Of a DNA stretch of 64,000 bases, positions 1-14,000 are shown in pieces. Each line of letters begins with the position of its first letter. The first letter of the stretch is position 1. The position numbers and the translations under genes are program-made. The DNA is from Apis mellifera (lineage: Eukaryota; Arthropoda; Insecta; Hymenoptera; Apidae): positions 6,831,501 through 6,895,500 of the forward strand of contig NC_037639.1 in assembly GCF_003254395.2 (NCBI RefSeq), in the 5' to 3' direction. Under the pieces are notes generated by a model. That model saw nothing but the letters and a program-made list of their open reading frames with translations. It ran no database searches and was not told where the DNA came from.

Positions 1-1067
1 CTTCAATTTATAGTCCTAGAAAATAAATTTTAATACAATTTGTGAAATTAATAACAGAAACTGTAATTTCAACTGTTAAGTAGAAGATGAGATTTTATCA
101 AGCGTCGTGACTGACTAATTACGTGGTTTATCTACTTGAAACTTGCGCAAGTCTTTAAATTTTAAACTCGCCTTAAAAACGCGCAAAAATGGCAAAAAAA
201 AAAATTTATTTGAAGTAATTATACTTTATATTGCATCATATGTACTGTGAAAATGCAATTACAGTTATCAGCTATGATCAAATCAGAAGATATTAGTTTT
301 GCGTGGGAGAATATCAGAAAATATGAGATAATATCAGGTTTAAATAATATATATAGTAAATTTTCACGTTACATATCTATAATGTCCTCGACTTATGATG
401 GGAATAAATTTAGATTACGTAACATGGATGATTGTAAAAATTACTATTAAGTAGAAATTTTAATTAATTAGTGATACACAATCACTTCAAAATGTTTAAA
501 CACTGACTTAAATCAGTATTTCTCTATGTTTGCCTAAAAAAATTTGATAAAAATTCCAAATCTTACAAAAACAAAAAACACTGTTGTGACAGTTTTATGT
601 CATAACAAATTTTCGTTAAAAATTTCAATAAAACTGTATATATAAAATTTTTAATAAGCTTGCCACAGAAGATGATATTCAAACAAGATCCCAGTGATAA
701 ATTGCATAATAATGAAAATCATCAAACGATATTTATCATTATTAAAAAAAGAAAGAAAAAAAAAGAGAAGGAAAGAAAGAAAATGGATTCTTTCCCTTAA
801 AATTTAATTTTTTAATTTTCAAATTAAAAATTCTATTACATTTCCTCTCTTTCCTCTTCTACACGGAATCTCGAATCCTAAATTCTTAAAATTTCAAATT
901 TTGCACAATTACAATCCTCCAAACATTCATGAAGGAGGAAAAAAAAAAAGAGAAAACGATATTTTATTCATACCATGCCAAGCATGTCTTAACTTTTAAA
1001 TAATATCAAGCACATCAAAAGAGAATTCAAAGGGAGAATCGAGTGGAAACATTTTCTGTGTACATAC
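1..1067. other. AT-rich non-coding DNA next to the membrane-protein exon
   Basis: No coding exon is supported here. The stretch has A-rich and T-rich tracts, including a purine-rich run near 745-785. If the minus-strand exon at 1068-1334 is real, this is the start of its downstream intron, entered through the GTATGT donor at 1062-1067. A short frame near 247-450 has no ATG at its nominal start and no coding character. Confidence 0.5.
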
Positions 1068-1334
1068 CCTGGACTGGACCGCGTAATAATTCTTCTGTTG
1101 CTTCCGCCAACAATTGAGCACATGCGAGGAGGAAGAGTCGTGGCAATGCTCCGAGCATTGTTCCTGTCGTCCCTCCCCCTTCTTCGTGCCCGGTGGATCC
1201 GGCCAACGATCCAGGCTGCTCCAGTATTTCCCTTTTCGTTTCACAGCGTAATAACGATACACCACTATAGTCATCGCGACGACCAAGGCCAAACCGGTAC
1301 CAGCTGCCGCGCCGAAGATCGCAGAGGAAACCAT
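1068..1334 (-). CDS. N-terminal exon of a single-pass membrane protein (family not identified)
   Basis: This minus-strand frame encodes 89 residues starting MVSSAIFG. A hydrophobic segment, about residues 5-26 (AIFGAAAGTGLALVVAMTIV and on), is followed at once by a basic stop-transfer stretch RYYAVKRKGK at 27-36. A hydrophilic region follows with the motif SLDRWPDPPG. A short outside tail, one membrane helix and a basic cytosolic side suggest a type III (signal-anchor, N-out) protein. Synaptotagmins and related trafficking proteins share this layout, but I cannot assign a family. The frame ends in phase 0 at a good splice donor (AGG|GTATGT, read on the minus strand), so the rest of the protein lies left of the window. 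The frame is open upstream to another ATG at 1487, also in good context, which would add 51 Gly/Lys-rich residues. I prefer 1334 because A at -3 and the membrane helix follow directly. GC content is well above the flanks. Confidence 0.55.
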
Positions 1335-1487
1335 CTTTCCTTCTCCTCGCCCTCCTTTCCCACTTCTTTTCTCCTTTGCGAATTGTCGCCACGAGTTAGT
1401 CTCTCCACCCTCTCCACCCTGAAAAACGTCGTCTCCATTAGAACAGAAGAAAGTTTTGAAGAAAAGATTGATTAGATTGCGTTCCAT
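1335..1487 (-). CDS. Possible N-terminal extension or 5' UTR of the membrane-protein exon
   Basis: The frame of the membrane protein stays open for 51 codons upstream, to an ATG at 1487 with A at -3 and G at +4. The extension (MERNLINLFFKTFF...) is followed by a Gly/Glu/Lys-rich stretch, which could equally be a purine-rich 5' UTR read by chance. Only a transcript or conservation can decide the start. It would place 50 extra residues ahead of the membrane helix, which is unusual for the short-N-terminus layout inferred for this protein. Confidence 0.3.
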
Positions 1488-2251
1488 GTTGTTTACTTTT
1501 CCTTCTCTTCTTCCCCTTTTAGAAATTCTGGTGACTTTATTGGTGGAGAAATTTGGCGTAATACCTTTTCAAGGCGTTTCTTCAAGGAAAGCGTGTGACG
1601 AATGAAAATAGTACGTGTCTCTCGTAATTTGTGCAATTTATTCGAAGAAGAAAAAGAAGATTTGAAAGAATAATACGACGCGAGATTGTATATGAAACAT
1701 TTATAACGAGGATAAATAAGGGCAAATGTTATTTTCGGATAATGAATATGAGAATATGCAATTTCATTTAATTCCTGTTCGAAGGGGATAAAGTGGGCGA
1801 ACGAGAGAGCACAGTTTTCTAGTTAACTTCATTATTTAAACCACCATCAATTTAATCAACTATGGAGTTTTTACATTTTCCATAAATATTGTTTTAAAAA
1901 AGATATCAATATGAAATTATCTATCACGTTGAAGTAAATGATTATCTTAATCTCTTTTGATATCTTTTTTCTTTTTCTATTTCAATTTTGAATTGGATCA
2001 AATGTTATATATTTATTTAATATATCACTTGAATGATAATTCTTATTTTGTTATTAAATTTTATTCAATATTCATATGGGAGAATCTTGTGAGAATCGCA
2101 ATTTTTTATTCCATCAAACTTTCAAAATGTAATATATCCTTTAAACCTCATCCATTTTGCATATACGCTCGCTCTATATCGTATAAATGATCATAATCCA
2201 TTTCACCAACTTAGATGAAGAATGAGCGGGGGAGCGGTTTTCGAGCTTCAA

Positions 2252-2264
2252 AGGTCAAAGTTCA
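2252..2264 (+). promoter_or_regulatory. DR1-type nuclear receptor site (AGGTCA-A-AGTTCA)
   Basis: Two AGGTCA-like half-sites lie in direct repeat with a one-base spacer, and the left one sits in the wider context CAAAGGTCA. That is the canonical element for HNF4 homodimers and RXR/USP-containing complexes. It lies in a GC-richer patch (2220-2420), about 0.8-0.9 kb upstream of the minus-strand membrane-protein exon. The match is seen directly. Occupancy and target are inferred. Confidence 0.45.
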
Positions 2265-4407
2265 GTAGCAAAGAACAATGAAGAACATCTCATGATGTTG
2301 GCAACGTTACGATCAAGTTTACGAGGGTTTCCGCATAATGCCGACCATTTGATGTAAATGCGAGGAAAGCAACGATTATCAGACGCTCGTGCTGAAACTT
2401 ACGAGCTCGTCATGTTTTTGACTTGTTATATAATTCGAACAAGGAAGAATCTAGTTGTTTCCTTGCTATTAGAAAGATTTACAAGAGGGAGAATAAAACG
2501 TGGTTACTAGATTTCAAATTATTTTAAGATATGATAAAATGTTTGTTAATTAATAAATTTGATTTAACTTGTTTATGATAATATTAACTGATAGTATAAA
2601 TTATATTTTTAAGAAATTGTCATATATATAAAGAAGTTTCTGAATGTGAAACTTATTAATAGTTTAAACTTTTTAAAAATATTTAAAGAAAAATAAAAAC
2701 TTCAAATATATTAAGCATGCATTAAATAATATCTTTTAATCTATTTTTCAAGCTAAAGTCATTTTGGAGTTGATATTCTATTTCTTGCTTTTACAAAACT
2801 GTTTATTGATTCGTAGTTATCATTGAAATTTAATTACTTTATAAATAAAAGGATCATCGACGAATTATAGGAGTAAATTATTTCATTTCAGAAATTTCGT
2901 TCGAATTTCGAGGGTTCGTATCTCTTAGCCTATCGTGTACCATCCCTCTTCGCTTCGTCATCGAATTTTGACATTTATCGTGCAATTTCCCGATCGAATA
3001 GGATCAGCAGCTTCCTCTGCGCACATGCACGGGTCCAAGGGCAGCAACTTTGGAGAAGCCTGTTCAACTCTGACGTTGACATCTTAATTCCACGCGTGTA
3101 TATCCGTGGATTAATCTATTCACGTTGCTATGGTGATGTCTCGTAGGCGATTTCAAGTCGACGGGAATCGTTGAAGGATGATAAAAAGGGAACGTATTCC
3201 CCTTGGACCAAAAGTTGAAAATTTGGGCGGAATATGGAAATAAAGATGGAGGGTGGAAAAAGAAATTGGGATGTTCGTTTTCTATTTTTGAATTTTTGAA
3301 CGGAAATTTGAATTTTTTTTGTTTTTTCCAAGTCATTGTTTTAGTTTAGAAACACGCGATAAAAATCAGTGATTAAATTGCGTGAAGAATTTTGTAAAAT
3401 AGAATCTAAATTTAATAATATAAATTTACAGAAAATTCAAAGTTTCTTTTGATTTCTCCGAATTGTTTTTATCTTTCATTATTCCTTTTCTTTCTCTCTC
3501 TACTTTTTCCTCTTCCGTATTAATTTTTCTCCATTTTCATTATCCTTTTCCTGTTTTGTATTTTTCCTTTCTGTATCACTCTATTTTATATCTTCTCTTT
3601 ATCTCCACCGTATTTCTCCTTTTTTATTTTTTCTTATCCTCTTTCTCTGTTCCATTAATCCTTTAATAATCCCGTTTTTCTTATCTGAATTGGAAAAATA
3701 GATAGATAGATAGGTATAAAAAGAGAGAGAGAGAGATTCTCATCGTATTAAACATGTAATATCACGCATAGTATCGAACAATGTAAATACAATGTTTGAC
3801 GAGGATTGAAGGTTCGATTAAACGTTGCAATCGATATCCCTAATTAATCGAGAAAAATCAATGGCCTAAATATCGCTTGGGAATATCCGATTTCAAGTGT
3901 TTCATGTGTCACGTGCGATATCAATGGGTGGTCGAGCGTGTAGTTTCAATTTCCTACAATTTATTGGAGGGAGAGAAGGAAACTTGAATGTTTCACGTGA
4001 TAAAATAATATTGGACACGCATAACATAATGTATGTTTTAAATTGTTAATGATGAGATATTGGCAAAGTGTTACGAATATGAAATGGCTTATTTTCTTGT
4101 AGATTTTACTTTTTATACATAAACTTTTTTCTTATAAATTTGAAAAGAGAAATTTTAAATTTGTTTATGCTTAAATTGAATTGAAATTTAATCTTTAATC
4201 TCAGTATGCGTCATTTTTTAATGTAAATGCTCTATATTGTGAAATTATATTAATTTAAATCAATAATTTCATCCACATTCCCTAAAACGTTCCCTAAATT
4301 TCATAATTAATATTCAGAGTTAAAATTAATCGAAACTCGATATCTATATTAATTCGATAAATATCAAAATTCTGCAGGTACTTCGATGAATTTCTCTTGA
4401 CTTTAAT

Positions 4408-4422
4408 TATATATATATATAT
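4408..4422. repeat. (TA)n microsatellite
   Basis: A short uninterrupted TA dinucleotide run within AT-rich DNA, probably length-variable and without coding context. Confidence 0.8.
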
Positions 4423-7400
4423 AACTATGTACATAGTATTGATTCTATAAATAGTCAAATCAATTCTACAGATAGAATTTCCTTGGATTTCACTGCAAAT
4501 AGATCAGATGAATTTATATTTTACCAACAATATGATGAAACAAAATTCGCAAAATAATACCTAGAAAGAGATTTGGAAATGGAAGAATTAATAAAATCAT
4601 TCGAAATGAACAAAAATTGAAAGATCGACTCATACTTTTCTGCTTTAAGATATAAAACTTGCAAATATTTTTATTTTCTATTTCCTTCTATTTTTCTTGA
4701 CAATTGTGATAACATAAATCCCCTTTTTGTTCCAGATTTGTCATCATCATCAAAACACGAAACGGCATATTATCTCATCGACCATTATCCGGTATCAACT
4801 GTAACATCAGAGATGAGAATAATTCAGAAAGCATTAAACGAACGTTGACAATACGTTTATCGAGTGGAAATAAAACATTATGTCGGAAAACAGTACAGTC
4901 TTTTTTGATATTTCTTCCGAGTTTACTCATTCATAAACAAGTAAAAATTTTATTTTTCCGACAGAGAGGAATTTTATTTCTCTGATGCATCGCATAAAGC
5001 CTTTGGATTCTCTATAGATATATATATCACGTAGGTGTAACGGTGTCGTACAAAGGAAAAAATACGTATTTGCGCTACGAAAGTTCCCCACGTGTCTGTA
5101 ATACCCAACACAATCCTTTCAACTGAAAAGATTTGATTTTCATGATCATGGATCATGAATTCTTAAAAAAATATATATACATATGTGTGAAAAAAATAAT
5201 GAGATAAAAATTCTACAGCTTCGAATAATTGTTTCATTTAACACGTTCGTTGTATAAATAATCTCGGATAAATCAATACGTGCTAAATAATGCTGTTTGT
5301 ATATGATATGGAATTAGTGAAAGAGGCAGATTAAAGAAAATATCCAAAATAAAATAAATATCTTCATTAGTACGGAATAAGGAATAAAATTTGAGATAGG
5401 TATGTTAAGTGATAAAAGAAATGAGATTTATAGAATTAAATTTTTGTATGTAAAACTTTTTGCAAAATTAATTTCGAAATTAATTTTATATAATTTAAAT
5501 AACAAATTAATTTTTAAAGATATCGTTATAAATTCTATTATAAACTTGATTTATTTTTCACCACATTTTCTCTTTCGTTCAAAACTTTTTGCTCAATAAA
5601 TTATTACAACAATTTGCTAAAATTATTTACAGATGTCTTTAAAAATTAAAAATCGTAATTTCATAATAAAAAAATTTTTTTCAACTCTTTCCAACAAAGA
5701 GAATCATCAATACTAAATGTCATCGATGCTACATGATTGTGACAAACGAAGTAAACAAACGAGATTAAGTCATCGTCACAAAAAATACTTCATTTTTATG
5801 AAAATTGGATCATAAAACAATTTGCACAATTGGTTCCATTGTATCTGAATCGAAACTATGTGAAGATCAATATTAAAATAAACACAGATGGATTTACGAA
5901 GAAAAATGATTCCAACTGCAAAATTTTAACGTAATGATTCCAATTGATTGAATTAAGATGAAGAAATGAAGGTAATCAAAGACAAAATACCATTTTTTAG
6001 AACGTTAATTTATCAACGATAGACATAGAAGAGTCAGAGAATTATTTGCCACGAATTATTTGTTTTTAATGTCCTCCATCAAAGTGTTTAATACGATTCA
6101 AACTCCGTTTTATCGCGAGGGTAATCAAAGGCAATTTATCATTGTGTTTACGCAGTTCGATCATACAACCACTTTTGTTGGAGTGTGGGCTAACCGAACT
6201 TGCGAAAAGTGGTTAATTAAAAGTTGAAGGTTTCATAATTTGTACGAGTACGTAAATAAATTATATTTTTTGTGTGTAGAGTGATAAAATCGATACTCAT
6301 TATCGATAGAAATTAATTGGAAATTAAACATGAATTGAAAACGAATAAGAGAGAACCAAATGAGAAATCGATCGGGTGAAAATGTTTTGTATTTCAAAGA
6401 AAAAAAAAAAGAAAAAAAAGGCTAAAATTTCTATCGTTATAAAGTTAAGGATACAATCGTGAAATTTCAAAGGAATGAATTTTCAAGTGAAATATCGATT
6501 CGCCAATAAAAAAGAATTAAAAATTAGAATTAAAAACTTTTCTCGTTTCGTTTGTTACTAAACTGTTTAATCGTTTAAATACCTCTTGCTGGATTAAGTT
6601 TTTAATTGCTAGAAATAGTAATTGTGGAAAAATAAAATTTTTCATTGCAACGACATTGAATTAATTATAACGCGAAATAATTGTTGGTAATTGAATAATG
6701 TACCACATTTTAAGTACACACCGAAATAATAATTTACAGTGTACTACTTGTTATTTTATTTCCCTTGAACTTTATTGTTTTATAAATCATTCGTTAAAAA
6801 TGATTTCACATACATAAACAAGAGTAAATATTAATTTAAATTTTTATTTTTAATTTTTTAAAAAAAATCTTACTGTAATTTATCCAAAAATTCACAAGCA
6901 TGTATTTTTATTGATGCTCATAACAAAAGAACGAAGTATAACTTTCAAATCATATTTCATTTTATAATTGTTCTTATAATAAGAGAATTGATATTTTTAT
7001 TATGCTCATGCAATTATAACTTTAAAAAACATACATATCCATTTCGTATGTTATTATAAAATATAAAAAAAAAATATGTATGTAAAAAGAATTACGATAA
7101 AAGACATCGTTTTGAATCGAGACACGTTTCTAGTACATGATATTCTTTATACCTGTAGATTTACAGAGTTGGCGGAAACATATTCCAGGCAACAAGATAG
7201 GTCGTGACAGGAATTTTCCACGTGTAATATAAATATGTATATATTTATAATTTAGACTTACATCTTGATAATAACAGAATTAATCTCATTTTGTTGCATT
7301 AATTTTTATTAAAATATTAAAATATTAAATGTATCGTTCAAGTATTACATAATCGATGCAAAAAATGGCATATTATGCAATGATAAAATATTCAAGATAT

Positions 7401-10400
7401 TAACATTCCAAAAATGTTTGGTTGAAAAATTTAATTTCGATATTGACATTGCTATATAATTGTGCTTAACTTCGCACTGGAAAACTGCTTGTTAAAAGAG
7501 TTCAACTCATCACGTATTCGGAACGTGACTGAAAATCAAGATGCAGGATAAGAAAATTCTCTCGAGTGAGAGATATCTTTCAGACGATGTTGAAGATTAG
7601 AGAATTTCTTGCCAATTATCCGAATATTTTTATTCGAAGAAAAATTCATCGATGAAATTTTAAAGACCTAAATCTCGATGAAAAATGATTAACATTCAAT
7701 TATGATGAGTTTTCTATTAAAGATATAACTTGTTACACTTTTTGGTAAAAAATTAAGTTTAAATTATCTACTTGGAATGGAAAAATGTTCAAAAAAAAGT
7801 ACAGAAATGAAATTTTGCTCCGAGGACGAGCTCAGATTGCCAATTAAAAGTTAAAACTCGAAAAGGATTAATTTCACACGTGTTAATTCTTTTAGCTTAT
7901 TAAAAGTTACATGCAATTTATTTAAAAATATTTTAAACAAGAATAGTTGAAAGTAAAAAGAAAAAAAAAGAGAAAATCAAATATTTTTTTGCTTAAGTTT
8001 CGATGTTGTTCTGGATCGGTTCCAGTTTAAGCTTCCAATTTCGAATTCTGTATTTCGAGACGACTATCTTTAATGGAAGGAAACTTTGATTTCCTTCGAA
8101 ACCTTAAACTTTAAAAAACTTCAATTTATTTTCAATATGAAGTCTTTGAACGAGAAGTTTCGATTCAATTTAGTATGACTAATATATGGAAACAACTAAA
8201 ATCAATTATCAAAGAAGAAGCAAAAATTATCCTGAAATTTTATAAATTTTTTGATTTAATTTGTACGATATATATTTAATATTAAATGAAAATGTAAAAA
8301 AAAAGTGCAGTATTGAACGAGCATCGATAGGAAATCGTTTTGATAACGTGTTTTAAAAATAAAGATCGTCGAAGAAGACGAAAAGTGAAAAGTCAAACGT
8401 TTTCGATTTATCAAGAGTCACTTGGATTTTTAGTAGATCCTATGATACCAACGGAAGTCACGAAACGCGTGTACACAAGGAAGTAAATTTAATTTCTTTC
8501 AAGTTATCCAACTTACTCCTATCTTAATCGAGGAAGTCGAGAAATATTTTTATATTTATTGTTATATACTGTTATATCATGCGTATACAAGTTTTTTGAT
8601 CTAAAATAAAATTTAAAATTGATATATCTAAAAATTAATTTGTTACAAATTCTCTAATATTTAAGTGTTTATTGAATCTTCTTAAAAAATTACTAGCATT
8701 GAAATTTTCTTTACATCTTTTAAACGAAATAAAACCTCTTTTTCTGTAATTGGATTGAAAAGATGAAACAGATGTTAAAGTATTTGAAGCAAATAAAAAA
8801 GAAAAACGTTGGGGGGATTAAAAAGTTACTAAAAGTTTTTAGAATAATTACTGAAAAAAATTTAATCGATACATAAAATAACAAAGAGAAGAATGTTAAT
8901 AAATATAATTAACGTTATAACAACGTTAATAAATTTAATATAACGTATTAAAAATTACAAAAAATAAGATTACAAGAAATAAAGTTAAATGAAAAAAAGA
9001 TTAAAATGAAAATATGTAAAATAAGTTTTCCTTTGTAACTTCAAAGTAAAATTAATAAAATGAATCCATAATAACTTTTAATACATTAGAACGTAGATTA
9101 CCAATTTTGAAACAGTTTAATATTCTTTACCAATATTTTCTACCATAATTTTTTAGATAACTGAAAAAAAATTTCAGACATTTTTTTAATTTTCCTTGGA
9201 TCGTAAAAAAATTCGTAAAGTCGAAAAGTTTCTTATCACGGAAGAAGAAGAAAAAAAAGAACAATTCTTCTACGAACAAGACAAGATCCCTATGGAATAC
9301 GTATACTGAGGTCACATCGAAACTTTCAAAACGACTAAAGGGACGAGTAAACTTGGCATTTTTCACGGGAAACTTGAAATTACACGAGTAGATTGCGGAA
9401 TAATATTTTATTGAACGTGGCGCATATATAAACGTACAGAAAGGAATTTTTGAGAAATCGATGAGATAAATATAACAATATTTAAATTCAATTTTCGATA
9501 GAGCGAGCTTTCAACTCAGGGAAAAAGGATTTGGAAATCAGGGAAAAGGAAGAATGAATAAAATATTTTTAAGAAATGTATAAAACAACTAAAAGAATTT
9601 ATCTTTATCTTCTTTTCCTCTCGAAAATCTTTTTTACGAAAGATTTGGAAAGTTTAAAGAACATGAAATATTTTATCGACTTTTTGAACATAATTCCTAT
9701 AAATATTAAATGTGCAAACAAGTTTTAAAAATAATGTTAAAAAAAATTTTCTTTTCTTCATATTATTAGAATTATTTGTAATTCATAAGAATTATATCAC
9801 AAGATAATTTTATTTTTTTTATATTTATAATCGTATTTTTTGTGAATAAAATATTATCAAATTTATTTTGAAGAAAAGACAAGTATTATCGTAAGATCGA
9901 GAATGTGCGAAAATAAATTAGGAGGGATACAAGACCTAGGGATTTTATCAAGAATTTTATCGCTTATTTTCTCCTGAACGCGTGAAGGCTAGCTATTCTT
10001 TTTTCGTTCAAATATAACAAATAAATAATTCAGAATGAATTATATCGAATAAATTCAAGGTTTCTTTCACTGAAAATATTAAATTGAAGAATTAAAATGT
10101 CAGAAAATATTAATAAATTATTATTGAACGTAGAGCAAAACGAACTAATAAAAAGCGTGATGAATCTCAAAACGACATTATTAATTTCAATTCAACGATC
10201 GTATCAGAAATTTTATTACACAAATATATATTATAAATCATATTATATTACAAAAACCTGTCAATATATATAAACAACAAATCAATAAAACCGATTTAAT
10301 TTTTCATCAACAAGTATTTCAAACAATAAATACGATGAATTATTTATTTAAAAATTTATTAAAAATTTTTTTCGAATTAATAACATCGTAAAGAACGTTG

Positions 10401-10704
10401 GCTTTCAAGATAATAGCACATGCCTTCATAAAAAATGTTTTCAAAATTCCATTGCTCATTCTCGCAATATTGTTCTCTCCCCAAGATTAATTTTCGATCG
10501 TGGGAGTTTATCTTCGCCACAAGTGTTGGACCGGTAACTATATTGAATACCCACATCCACTTCAGTCTTTGAACTTCATGAAGGGTACCTGGGCAAACAA
10601 CCGTTTATCCAGGCTGACACGTCTACTGCCAAAGTGCATTAATTGATTTAACCTTTGCGCCATAACACATACCTTAATTTCGAAACAACGATAAACGATA
10701 TACT

Positions 10705-11065
10705 AATTCGATCATTGTTCTAACTGCGATGAGTAATCTCGTCCTTATTATATTTCGTAAATGACTGATCTGAGTTTGCCACCATTTTGAATTTTTAAAT
10801 TCTTATTTGTCGTTTTAGGAATTATTCAGAAGAAAATTGTGAAAGAGTGTGAAAAATTAATTGTGGAATAATGTAGCAATTCGATTATTGCCCTAATCGT
10901 GACAAGTAATCTCGTCTTTGTTATACTTTACAAATGACTGATCGGTGTTTGCTGCCATTTTGAATATATAAATTATTTTGAATATATAAATATTTTGAAT
11001 ATATCTGTCGTTTTAGGAATTATTCAGAAGAAAATTGTGAAAGCGTGGAAAATTAATTATGGAAT
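10705..11065 (+). repeat. Imperfect tandem duplication, two units of about 165 and 188 bp
   Basis: Unit 1 (10705-10869) and unit 2 (10878-11065) both begin AATTCGAT.ATTG and end in a form of ATTAATT.TGGAAT. They share in order GTAATCTCGTC, a TTTRCAAATGACTGATC-like block, TTTGC.GCCATTTTGAAT and a 38-bp block that is identical in both (10808-10845 and 11006-11043). The units therefore arose by duplication. Unit 2 also contains a local expansion of a TTTTGAATATATAAAT word (about three copies near 10960-11004), which explains its greater length. The uneven divergence, with an identical right part and a drifted left part, suggests either partial gene conversion or constraint on the 38-bp block. 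No coding frame spans it. Confidence 0.85.
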
Positions 11066-14000
11066 GTCACGAAAATTAATTATGAAAGGTACAATGGCAA
11101 GTGTGAATTATAAAATTCTTATAATATATTCAAAATTTTTCAATACCTAAATAATATTCTGTTAGTTCTGAAAATATTTCAAAGATGAAACATATATAAA
11201 TAGAATTTATCCAATTTTAAATATTATATTATATCAAGAGTCGTAATTTTTCAGCAATCCAATATTTTTTATTTTATTTTTAAATTCCTTATATTTTTAT
11301 TATTTTATCAGCAAACGAAGATATGAGAGCTTTTCTGAAATTGATCCCTTATTTTTGAAGAACTTATTCCGCAGAATAAAATTTATTGGAAAAATATAAC
11401 TAATCTATTATTCTCATGAGAGATATGAGTATATTTGTATCCTATATACATACACGTATAAGTTTTAATACAATTTAAACGAGAAGAGAAAAGAGGCCGA
11501 GGAATGATCAATCTCATAATGAAATTAATTTTTCTATAAATTTAATTTTGCTTTTTATATATAAAGTTATCGCACGATAATTTCTCTGCCAAACTACATA
11601 AATTGATTAAGTAATTCGATATCAACTTCGTCATTAATTCCTCTTCCTACAGGATTATCTACTTAATAACGATACGATTCAATAACATACTTTTGCATTT
11701 CATTGAAGGAAAAATGCTCTAAAACTTCCATTTCTATAGCATCTAATTTATCAAGACTGACTGACTAAACGAATAATAATCTTAAATGTTTAAACGGACA
11801 GATTTATCGTTCGTTAATTCCAATAAATTAAAAAAAACACTTATATGAAAATATTTTACAATATTTTATGAAAATTCAGAGAGATCTTGTCGTTAAGCGG
11901 GAACGTTCATTACGAAATTATCGAATGTTCTCTCGAATAATATTGAATAATAACGTAACTGAATCAATCTCTTAATTTGTTTATTTGTTGAATCCACTTT
12001 TTGAGAACAATAATACAATCGATACCTATTATTGAAAGATCGAATATCCAGGTGATAGTACAGAGAAAAAAAAAAAAGAAAAAAAGAAGTGTGGATCTGC
12101 CATCTATTTGACCCACGTTGTATATAAAGTGCTAACAATATCGTGGAAAATAGAATACGATATCAAAAGATTTAATAGAATTTCTTGAAGAATAGATTGT
12201 ATTAATTCAATTATCATTGTATAATATTGAATAATTAGTGGAATTGTATTGAAATTGCAGAGATGCTTCTTTGATGCAAAAGATAATATCGATTCAATTA
12301 AATAAATTAAATATTAAATATCTTAATATATTTTTTTTATATAATTAATTTCTCATTATCAATTGATAATTTTATATAAAAAAAGGACAACAAATTATAT
12401 AACAAATTAAATAGGATAACAACTTTGATTTAATCAATTTTAAATTTTGATCACTATTTCTATTTCGAATTAGCAAGATTAAAAATGATTATGTATAATG
12501 GAACAATATAAGAATAAAATAAATTTTGTGGAATTATAAAATTAATTACGCGATATTAATTGATTTACAATTTGATACAAATAAGATTAAAAGTTCCAGT
12601 AGAGATTCTTTCATTTTTTCTCATTATTCTTCCTCTATTTTTTTTCTTTTCCTTTTTCTCCTTTTCTTCTTTATCACTGTCAATTTTAATCATACTATTC
12701 TTTTCTTCATCTTTCTCTTTTTTTCCTTAATTATCCTTTTGCTCTTCTTTATCACTTCAAACATTTCGTCTTTTTTAATATTTTCTTTTTTCTTCAAACA
12801 AATGTCACATAATACGCAGATATCAAAAAAAAAAAAATAGTCAAGTTTCATAATTAATTAAAATCACCATTAGCATTATTGTATATTATGCAATAATTAA
12901 TTGAATAGATGGCGACGATTTATAAAATAGTTATCTCGAGATTTTGATTTTATTTCGACAACTATGTTCCATGATCAAAGTTACAGAACAAACTGCTAAC
13001 AATAAGTGTCAACGCACACAAAGACGGTCAATCAAGTATCGGTGAACACCGAATACGTTTCACTCTGAAAACATGAGAAGTTTGTTCACTTGTAACTTTC
13101 TAATTAACACGTGTCGTGTAATTGGACTTCTCGCAATGAAGAAAATTGAACAAGCAATTCTACGAAAAGGATAAAAGGCGATCAATTATGATATAGAAAT
13201 AAGAATTATTTCATTTCACGTTCATCGATTTTTATTCCCGAATTCCTATCTCGAATAAATTTCGAAAATTCTTGAAAAAGTTATTAGATTCCATTCAAAC
13301 GAGAATTTTTATATAAGAGTTATTTTTATATGTAAGTTATATTGATCAATAATAACCAGAGGCAAAATTCATTCGCCTTTCGTAACTTTAGTAATGAAAA
13401 AATTTTTTTCAAATGAATTCTTAAAACTTATGAAATAATAAAATATTTGCTGCTTCAAATTCTACTTGAGGGGGATGAAATTGAATAGTAAATATTGTAT
13501 AATGTAACGAAATATAAAGGAGCAAGAACGTGAAACGAAATTGCGTGATATAATATAAAAAAAATTAGATGAAAATCGAGGGACGAATCAAGATTTTTTT
13601 GTTTTTTTCAAAAACAAATATATACGAAGATATAAAATATTAATTATAATAGATTTATAATATATTAAACACAATATAATTTTAAAACATTTTTAAAAAT
13701 ATTAAAAATATTTAAAAAGAATTCCGATTTGTCTTTTTCAAGACAATTAACGATAAAATTGTTCATCGAATAATTTCATCGTTATCCTCTCTAATTCAAT
13801 GTAAATCCAATCCAAAATCCTATCGTATTATTAATTTAAATAATATTAATTCAAATCCGTATTAATTGTCTTTAATAAATTACGTCCGTACAATAATAGA
13901 TTCCACAGGTAACAGAGATGGTATTAAACCGCAGAGTTTGGTAAATCGAAAATACAACGAAATCAATACGAATAATTGCTACGAGTTATCTTCGTGTTAT

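Larger units (their letters stand above)
1488..10704. other. Long AT-rich non-coding stretch
   Basis: Apart from the DR1-like site I see no gene in these 9 kb. The short frames are T- or A-rich readings without splice sites or biased codon use. Landmarks are a GC-richer patch at 2220-2420, a pyrimidine-rich run at 3445-3650, (GA)n at 3724-3736 and (TA)n at 4408-4422. The stretch is best read as intron or intergenic DNA. Confidence 0.5.

Noticed and set aside
6301..6308. Further TATCGATA words (also near 27265, 33211 and 34941)
   Set aside because: In AT-rich DNA of this length a few copies are expected by chance, and these lack a GC-rich island or splice signals.
12526..12840. 104-codon plus-strand frame with apparent membrane segments
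   Set aside because: It is a T-rich, C-poor tract read as Phe/Leu/Ile/Ser, a low-complexity artefact ending in poly-A.
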